From Rhodocyclaceae bacterium (GTDB taxonomy: Bacteria; Pseudomonadota; Gammaproteobacteria; Burkholderiales; Rhodocyclaceae): a stretch of 6,322 nt of DNA. The stretch lies in assembly GCA_020849155.1 (NCBI GenBank), contig JADLGU010000314.1, positions 1 to 6,322 of the forward strand, given 5' to 3'. The notes under the pieces are model-generated. The model worked only from the letters and a program-made list of their open reading frames with translations, searched no databases and was not told where the DNA came from. Position 1 is the first letter of the stretch, and every line of letters starts with the position of its first letter. Shown one piece after another: positions 6,064 through 6,322 of the stretch. The position numbers and the translations under genes are program-made.

Positions 6064-6075
6064 AGAAAGGGATAA
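6043..6075 (+). CDS. Possible 10-codon ORF bridging the fusion gene and the TPR gene
   Basis: ATG at 6043 overlaps the stop of the fusion gene as ATGA, and the frame MNALRYDRKG ends at TAA 6075, five bases before the next start. It continues the ATGA coupling pattern of the operon and could keep ribosomes moving to the TPR gene. It has no strong ribosome binding site of its own. Its start could equally be a chance consequence of the TGA stop context. It is low confidence as a functional peptide. Confidence 0.2.
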   Translation: MNALRYDRKG

Positions 6076-6080
6076 ACGCC

Positions 6081-6322
6081 ATGAAGACAACAGCGCTCAT
6101 TTCGCTCCGAAGCTTGCTTGTCCTGGGCACGCTGCTCCTCGCCCCGCCGGGCACCGCCCAGCAGGATCCCTGGGCGGAATCCTATCGGCTCGAATACATC
6201 GGCAAGTACGCCGAGGCCCAGGCCCTGATCGAGCCCCTGGCCGCGCGGCAGCCGATCAACGAGTTCGCCATCATGCGCAGCGCCTGGCTGCTGCACCTGC
6301 AGGGCAAGTATGCCGAGGCCGA
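6081..6322 (+). CDS. Secreted TPR-repeat protein (5' portion; 3' end outside window)
   Basis: Eighty residues are visible before the right edge. The start is supported by AAAGGG about 10 nt upstream and by a clear signal peptide: basic start MKTTALISLR, hydrophobic core LLVLGTLLLAP, and likely signal peptidase I cleavage after GTA at residue 26. The mature part has tetratricopeptide character, with GKYAEA at residues 41-46 and again at 75-80, exactly 34 residues apart, which is one TPR unit. Between them lies a helix pair (WLLHLQ before the second copy). TPR proteins are scaffolds for protein partners, here in the periplasm or, if modified later, the outer membrane. It follows the UT-M23 gene by 34 nt on the same strand and may be co-transcribed, making it a possible periplasmic partner of the M23 domain. 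Any catalytic domain further downstream cannot be seen. Confidence 0.75.
   Translation, partial: MKTTALISLRSLLVLGTLLLAPPGTAQQDPWAESYRLEYIGKYAEAQALIEPLAARQPINEFAIMRSAWLLHLQGKYAEA
6201..6320 (+). repeat. TPR-encoded direct repeat, 18 bp units 102 bp apart
   Basis: GGCAAGTACGCCGAGGCC (6201-6218) and GGCAAGTATGCCGAGGCC (6303-6320) differ at one base. The 102-bp spacing equals 34 codons, so this is the DNA trace of the TPR motif GKYAEA and not a separate mobile or regulatory repeat. Confidence 0.7.

Noticed and set aside
6047..6080. Terminator between the UT-M23 gene and the TPR gene
   Set aside because: No GC-rich stem followed by a T-run is present in these 34 bases.

Overview
The window is high-GC, densely packed bacterial DNA of proteobacterial type. 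The evidence is strong third-position GC bias, a Gram-negative style periplasmic sensor and signal peptide, a purine-rich Shine-Dalgarno site, and genes overlapping by ATGA. A beta- or gammaproteobacterium is likely (my leaning, from overall style, is a Rhodocyclales-like betaproteobacterium), but nothing here fixes the genus. No tRNA, rRNA, CRISPR array, IS element or phage gene was seen.

Layout. Bases 3-1034 (minus strand) hold the N-terminal 344 residues of a membrane sensor: TM, dCache-like periplasmic domain, TM, HAMP. Its output domain lies beyond the left edge. A divergent intergenic region of about 143 bp (1035-1177) is relatively AT-rich in its middle and carries a perfect 7-bp inverted repeat. 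Rightward from 1178 runs a tight operon: a 94-residue PqqD-like (RRE-type) protein; a 357-residue ATP-grasp enzyme; a 462-residue fold-type III PLP decarboxylase of the LysA/ODC superfamily; and a 710-residue fusion of a urea-transporter (UT) membrane domain to an M23 (LytM) peptidase domain and an unassigned C-terminal region. All three junctions between these genes are 4-nt ATGA overlaps. A fourth ATGA starts a 10-codon ORF after the fusion gene. It is followed by a secreted TPR protein that runs off the right edge.

How the genes may work together (inference). A PqqD-like peptide-binding protein next to an ATP-grasp ligase is the logic of RiPP or peptide-tailoring pathways, but no separate precursor peptide gene is visible. 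Instead, the decarboxylase begins with about 24 residues that resemble a RiPP leader (W-x-x-P-x-L, then GGMNKFG). This suggests that the PqqD-like protein docks on the decarboxylase itself, or that this segment is a built-in substrate or tag. The ATP-grasp enzyme and decarboxylase could together make a small amine or amide product. The UT channel could pass a small urea- or amide-like molecule, and the M23 domain could act on envelope peptides. The chemistry is unknown. The cassette as a whole is the most promising candidate for an uncharacterised system in this window.
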